Assembly: GCA_016763115.1 (NCBI GenBank)
Contig: JAESUL010000135.1
Location: 1 to 8,477 of the forward strand
Direction: 5' to 3'
DNA: 8,477 bases
Source of the DNA: Phycisphaerales bacterium
Lineage (GTDB): Bacteria > Planctomycetota > Phycisphaerae > Phycisphaerales > UBA1924
The notes under the pieces were generated by a model. The model was not told the origin of the DNA and made no database searches. It was given only the letters and a program-made list of their open reading frames with translations. The position numbers and the translations under genes are program-made. Below are positions 5,889 through 8,477 of this stretch, in pieces; within the stretch, counting starts at the first letter, position 1, and every line of letters starts with the position of its first letter.

Positions 5889-6635
5889 GTGGTCAAGATT
5901 GCAAGCAGATTGATGGGCGGCAATGCCCGCGGACAGCTCTGGAAACGGGCGTGGTTCGGGTGCGCCCTGGTTGTGGCGGTCGCGGTGATCGGTAATGCCC
6001 ATAGCGGGCGAACACTGCCGAGCGGATCGGACGATGTGCTGGCGTTGGGCTATGAACAGCGGGTGACGATGGGATTGATCGTCAACGATGCCCTTCGCCT
6101 TGACGCGGCGGTTGGGGGCGAGGAGTACGACGGGATTGATCCCGCGCTCGAATCGCTCGAGCGCAATGTAGCAAGGTGGGAACAAGCACACCAGAAACTC
6201 AGTAAACAGGTGGGCAGCGGGATCGACGAACCGATCGCTCGGCTGGTCAATCCGTACACACAGATTGATCGCGGGCTTGATGAACTGCTGCTGGTTGCCA
6301 AGAGCGCCCAACGCCGGGCGCCTTACCTCGACCAGGAAACCGCAGATCGGATTCGGCGTGCTCGGATTTTGATCGGCGAGCACGAGTTGCAATATACCGA
6401 GGGGCTCGTGCAGATCACGGCTATGCGTCAGGGGATCATCGACGAGCGGATCGCCGGGTTCCGCGGGTCATCGCGGGCCGGATTGGTGGTGCTGATCGTG
6501 GTGGCGGCGGGGTGTGTGCCCATCGTGGTGTTCCCGGCATTGGCTGGGATGGGAGCAGGATCGAAGAGCGAGCCGGGATTGAAGATTTCAGAGCACCAAG
6601 AACCGGGCAAGCAGACGCGGGGTCGTGCTGCGTGA
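5889..6635 (+). CDS. Two-helix membrane protein with PilJ/NarX-like sensor region, no output domain
   Basis: This is a 248-residue protein read from GTG 5889. A short basic N-terminus leads into a first membrane helix (about 21-36, WFGCALVVAVAVIG). An extracytoplasmic, mostly helical region follows (about 40-195), then a second membrane helix (about 197-220, GLVVLIVVAAGCVPIVVFPA) and a short polar, basic cytoplasmic tail. The extracytoplasmic part contains RWEQAHQKL (about 96-104) and an arrangement of long helices resembling the PilJ/NarX-type sensor domain of chemotaxis transducers, sensor kinases and diguanylate cyclases. No HAMP, kinase, GGDEF or methyl-accepting domain follows: the protein ends about 28 residues after the second helix with a normal TGA stop. 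It starts 16 bases after the second PilZ gene, so the two are probably co-transcribed and may act together, for example with the membrane protein recruiting or signalling to the PilZ proteins. The family call is a pattern impression; the topology is well supported. Confidence 0.75.
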   Translation: MVKIASRLMGGNARGQLWKRAWFGCALVVAVAVIGNAHSGRTLPSGSDDVLALGYEQRVTMGLIVNDALRLDAAVGGEEYDGIDPALESLERNVARWEQAHQKLSKQVGSGIDEPIARLVNPYTQIDRGLDELLLVAKSAQRRAPYLDQETADRIRRARILIGEHELQYTEGLVQITAMRQGIIDERIAGFRGSSRAGLVVLIVVAAGCVPIVVFPALAGMGAGSKSEPGLKISEHQEPGKQTRGRAA

Positions 6636-6669
6636 GGTATCTACTTTGGTTGTTTCTTTGAGGGGAAAG

Positions 6670-6743
6670 GGTGACCGACGGGACTTGAACCCGCGACGTC
6701 CTGGATCACAACCAGGTGCTCTACCAACTGAACTACGGCCACC
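6670..6743 (-). tRNA. tRNA-His (anticodon GTG)
   Basis: The minus strand folds into a full cloverleaf. The acceptor stem pairs GTGGCCG with CGGTCAC (one G-T wobble). The D arm contains AGTTGGTAGAG, the anticodon arm is CCTGG-TTGTGAT-CCAGG with anticodon GTG (complement of 6707-6709), and the T arm contains GGTTCAAGTCC. The histidine-specific extra base pair is encoded: G-1 (complement of 6743) opposite C73 (complement of 6670), the identity element read by histidyl-tRNA synthetase. The 3' CCA is not encoded (the next bases are CCT), so it must be added by the CCA-adding enzyme. The gene faces the PilZ operon, whose last stop is only 34 bases away, and is divergent from pckA. Confidence 0.97.
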
Positions 6744-6779
6744 ATCGAGACGGGAAAGTTGATTCGCCGCCAAGATAAG

Positions 6780-6785
6780 AATATA
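6780..6785 (-). promoter_or_regulatory. Candidate -10 element of tRNA-His
   Basis: Read on the minus strand, TATATT lies 36 bases upstream of the mature 5' end of the tRNA, within an AT-rich patch (TATATTCTTATCT). No convincing -35 hexamer was found at 16-18 bases upstream, so this is a position-based guess. Confidence 0.25.
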
Positions 6786-6830
6786 GCACTGGTTGGGTAT
6801 GAAAGTCTGTAATGGGCGGGGCAGAATTGT

Positions 6831-6870
6831 TCGATATGATGGGGTGAAGGGCTATTATTCTCGATATATC
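6831..6870 (+). promoter_or_regulatory. AT-rich promoter/operator candidate upstream of pckA
   Basis: The divergent region between tRNA-His and pckA has an AT-rich block with TATTAT (6853-6858) and TATATC (6865-6870) as -10-like elements. It also has an exact direct repeat, TCGATAT, at 6831-6837 and 6861-6867, with starts 30 bases apart (about three helical turns). This leaves a pckA leader of roughly 60-75 bases. No strong -35 was found. Confidence 0.25.
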
Positions 6871-6921
6871 CGGTTTTCTTTCTGGGCGGTGTTGTGGATC
6901 AACAGGGCTCGGGGAGATCCG

Positions 6922-6927
6922 AAGGAG
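6922..6927 (+). promoter_or_regulatory. pckA: Ribosome binding site of pckA
   Basis: A strong AAGGAG ends six bases before ATG 6934. It is the clearest Shine-Dalgarno sequence in the window and fixes the pckA start. Confidence 0.75.
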
Positions 6928-6933
6928 TTGAAC

Positions 6934-8477
6934 ATGTCTGCTGTGATCGATCAACTGGACCTTTCTGACAATCGCACACTGACCAACCGTTCGGCTGCCG
7001 AACTGATGGAGCGTGTCATCTTGCGCAACGAGGGCAAACTCGTTGCCAACGGGTGCGTCGTCGTCAACACGGGCGATCGCACCGGGCGTTCGCCCAAGGA
7101 CAAGTTCTTGGTCGATGCGCCGCAGAGCCACGACAACATCGATTGGGGCAAGGTCAACCAGCCCATGAGCGAGGCGCAGTTCGATACCGCGCTGGAGATC
7201 GCGACCAAGTACATCAACGCACAAGATGAGGTTTTTGTCTTTGAGGGCTTCACCGGCGCGGATCTGAAGTGCCGGCTCGGGGTCAAGGTTGTTACCACCA
7301 TGGCGTGGCATTCGTTGTTCGCCGAGACCCTGTTCATCAAGCCCGGCTCGGGGTCCGACGCCGGCGACGGATCATGGAACCATGACTGGACCGTCATCAA
7401 TGCCGGTGTGCACAAGCTTACCAAAGAAGAACAGGCAGCACTCGGGCACAAGGGCGAGACTTATATCGCTCAATCGCTGGAGCGTAAGATCGTGATTATC
7501 CTCGGCACCGAGTACGCCGGGGAGATGAAAAAGAGCCTGTTTTATGCGATGAACTACGACATGCCCGATGTCGGCGTGTTCCCGATGCACTGCTCGGCAA
7601 ACATCGACAAGGACGACCCGACCAATGTTGCGTTGTTCTTCGGATTGTCGGGCACGGGCAAAACCACGCTGTCCGCCGACGAAAATCGTGCGCTGATCGG
7701 CGATGACGAGCACGGGTGGGGCCCCGAGGGGGTCTTTAACTTCGAGGGTGGGTGCTACGCCAAGGTCATCGGTTTGACCCACGAAAAAGAGCCTCAGATC
7801 TGGGACGCGATCCGGTTTAGATCGGTTCTTGAGAACACAATCGTCAATGAGGATACGCGCGTTCCCGATTACGACGATGTCTCGATCACCCAGAATACCC
7901 GTGTCACCTACCCGGTGGACTTCATCCCCGGTGCGCAGATCCCGTCGGTTGGTGGGCACGCGAAGAATGTGGTTTTCTTGACCGCCGATGCGTTTGGTGT
8001 GCTGCCTCCGGTTTCGAGGCTGACCCCAGAGCAGGCGATGTATTACTTCATCAACGGGTACACCTCCAAGCTTGCGGGTACCGAGGAGGGTGTGACTGAA
8101 CCGGTTCCCAACTTCTCACCTTGCTTTGGTGGCCCGTTCATGCCGCGCCGTCCGAGCGAGTACGCCGGGATGCTCGCCGAGCGCATGAAGGAACACAACG
8201 CCAATGTTTGGCTGCTCAACACCGGATGGTGCAAGGGCCCCGCCGGCGAGGGCGGCGAGCGGTTCAGTCTGCCTTACACCCGCGCAATGGTGACCGCGAT
8301 CCTCAACGGCTCGCTGGATAACGCCAAGACAGTCGAGCACCCGGTCTTTGGGCTGCACATGCCGATCAATGTGGTCGGCGTGCCCGATGAGATCCTCAAC
8401 CCTCGCAACCTGTGGGCGGACAAGGACGCCTACGACACGCAGGCCGACAAGTTGGCCAAGTTGTTCCGCACGAATGA
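6934..8477 (+). CDS. pckA: Phosphoenolpyruvate carboxykinase (ATP), 3'-truncated by window edge
   Basis: The enzyme converts oxaloacetate and ATP to phosphoenolpyruvate, CO2 and ADP, the entry step of gluconeogenesis, in the cytoplasm. The frame is open for 514 codons to the last base, about 10-25 residues short of the usual length. Diagnostic motifs of the ATP-type family appear in order: TGRSPKDKF with substrate-binding Arg52, TEYAGEMKK with Tyr194 and metal-binding Lys200, MHCSAN with metal-binding His219, the P-loop GLSGTGKTTLS (237-247) with Lys243 and Thr244, IGDDEHGW with Asp258, NTRVTYP with Arg323, and LTADAFGVLPP. These line up with E. coli PckA R65, Y207, K213, H232, K254/T255, D269 and R333, so an active enzyme is expected. 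The P-loop and SPKDKF style separate it from GTP-dependent PEPCK. It is divergent from tRNA-His and appears to be transcribed alone within the visible sequence. Confidence 0.97.
   Translation, partial: MSAVIDQLDLSDNRTLTNRSAAELMERVILRNEGKLVANGCVVVNTGDRTGRSPKDKFLVDAPQSHDNIDWGKVNQPMSEAQFDTALEIATKYINAQDEVFVFEGFTGADLKCRLGVKVVTTMAWHSLFAETLFIKPGSGSDAGDGSWNHDWTVINAGVHKLTKEEQAALGHKGETYIAQSLERKIVIILGTEYAGEMKKSLFYAMNYDMPDVGVFPMHCSANIDKDDPTNVALFFGLSGTGKTTLSADENRALIGDDEHGWGPEGVFNFEGGCYAKVIGLTHEKEPQIWDAIRFRSVLENTIVNEDTRVPDYDDVSITQNTRVTYPVDFIPGAQIPSVGGHAKNVVFLTADAFGVLPPVSRLTPEQAMYYFINGYTSKLAGTEEGVTEPVPNFSPCFGGPFMPRRPSEYAGMLAERMKEHNANVWLLNTGWCKGPAGEGGERFSLPYTRAMVTAILNGSLDNAKTVEHPVFGLHMPINVVGVPDEILNPRNLWADKDAYDTQADKLAKLFRTN

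Noticed and set aside
6636..6669. Terminator shared by the PilZ operon and tRNA-His
   Set aside because: Only a four-base stem (CTTT/AAAG) could be found between the convergent genes, with no supporting T-run.
6588..6773. 61-residue minus-strand frame over the tRNA gene (SSVGRAPGCDPGRRGFKSRRSP)
   Set aside because: The peptide is the well-known spurious translation of a tRNA; the cloverleaf of tRNA-His accounts for the sequence.

Overview
This window looks like chromosomal DNA from a GC-rich bacterium, most likely a planctomycete and plausibly of the Phycisphaerae. The hints are a GyrB with a long acidic insert before its C-terminal tail, PilZ-receiver proteins with a planctomycete flavour, and small intergenic palindromes of the CACAGGCG...CGCCTGTG type. 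The lineage is an inference from sequence character, since no database search was possible.

Layout: (i) 1-129 is the 3' end of an L,D-transpeptidase gene. (ii) 130-634 is a non-coding stretch with two oppositely oriented, near-identical hairpin repeats followed by an AT-richer gyrB leader. (iii) 635-3337 is gyrB, complete except for an apparent one-base deletion near 3220. The deletion replaces the conserved GyrB C-terminus with 38 unrelated residues; the intact frame would stop at 3291. (iv) 3526-6635 holds three closely spaced + strand genes that look like one operon: two paralogous proteins with PilZ, receiver and HPt-like domains, and a two-helix membrane protein with a PilJ/NarX-like extracytoplasmic sensor region and no output domain. 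(v) 6670-6743 is tRNA-His(GTG) on the minus strand. (vi) 6934-8477 is pckA, ATP-dependent phosphoenolpyruvate carboxykinase, lacking only its last residues at the window edge.

The most unusual part is the three-gene operon. Both cytoplasmic proteins keep the c-di-GMP-binding signatures of PilZ (RxxxR and D/NxSxxG). Their phosphorelay parts are eroded: the first keeps the receiver aspartate but has lost the acidic pair and the HPt histidine, and the second has lost the receiver aspartate, the lysine and the HPt histidine. With the co-encoded membrane sensor this suggests a module in which c-di-GMP binding, perhaps with protein-protein contacts through pseudo-receiver and pseudo-HPt folds, replaced classical phosphotransfer. 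That model is inference; the residue losses are read directly from the sequence.

The other genes (cell-wall crosslinking, DNA supercoiling, tRNA-His, gluconeogenesis) are ordinary housekeeping functions with no evident functional link to the PilZ operon.
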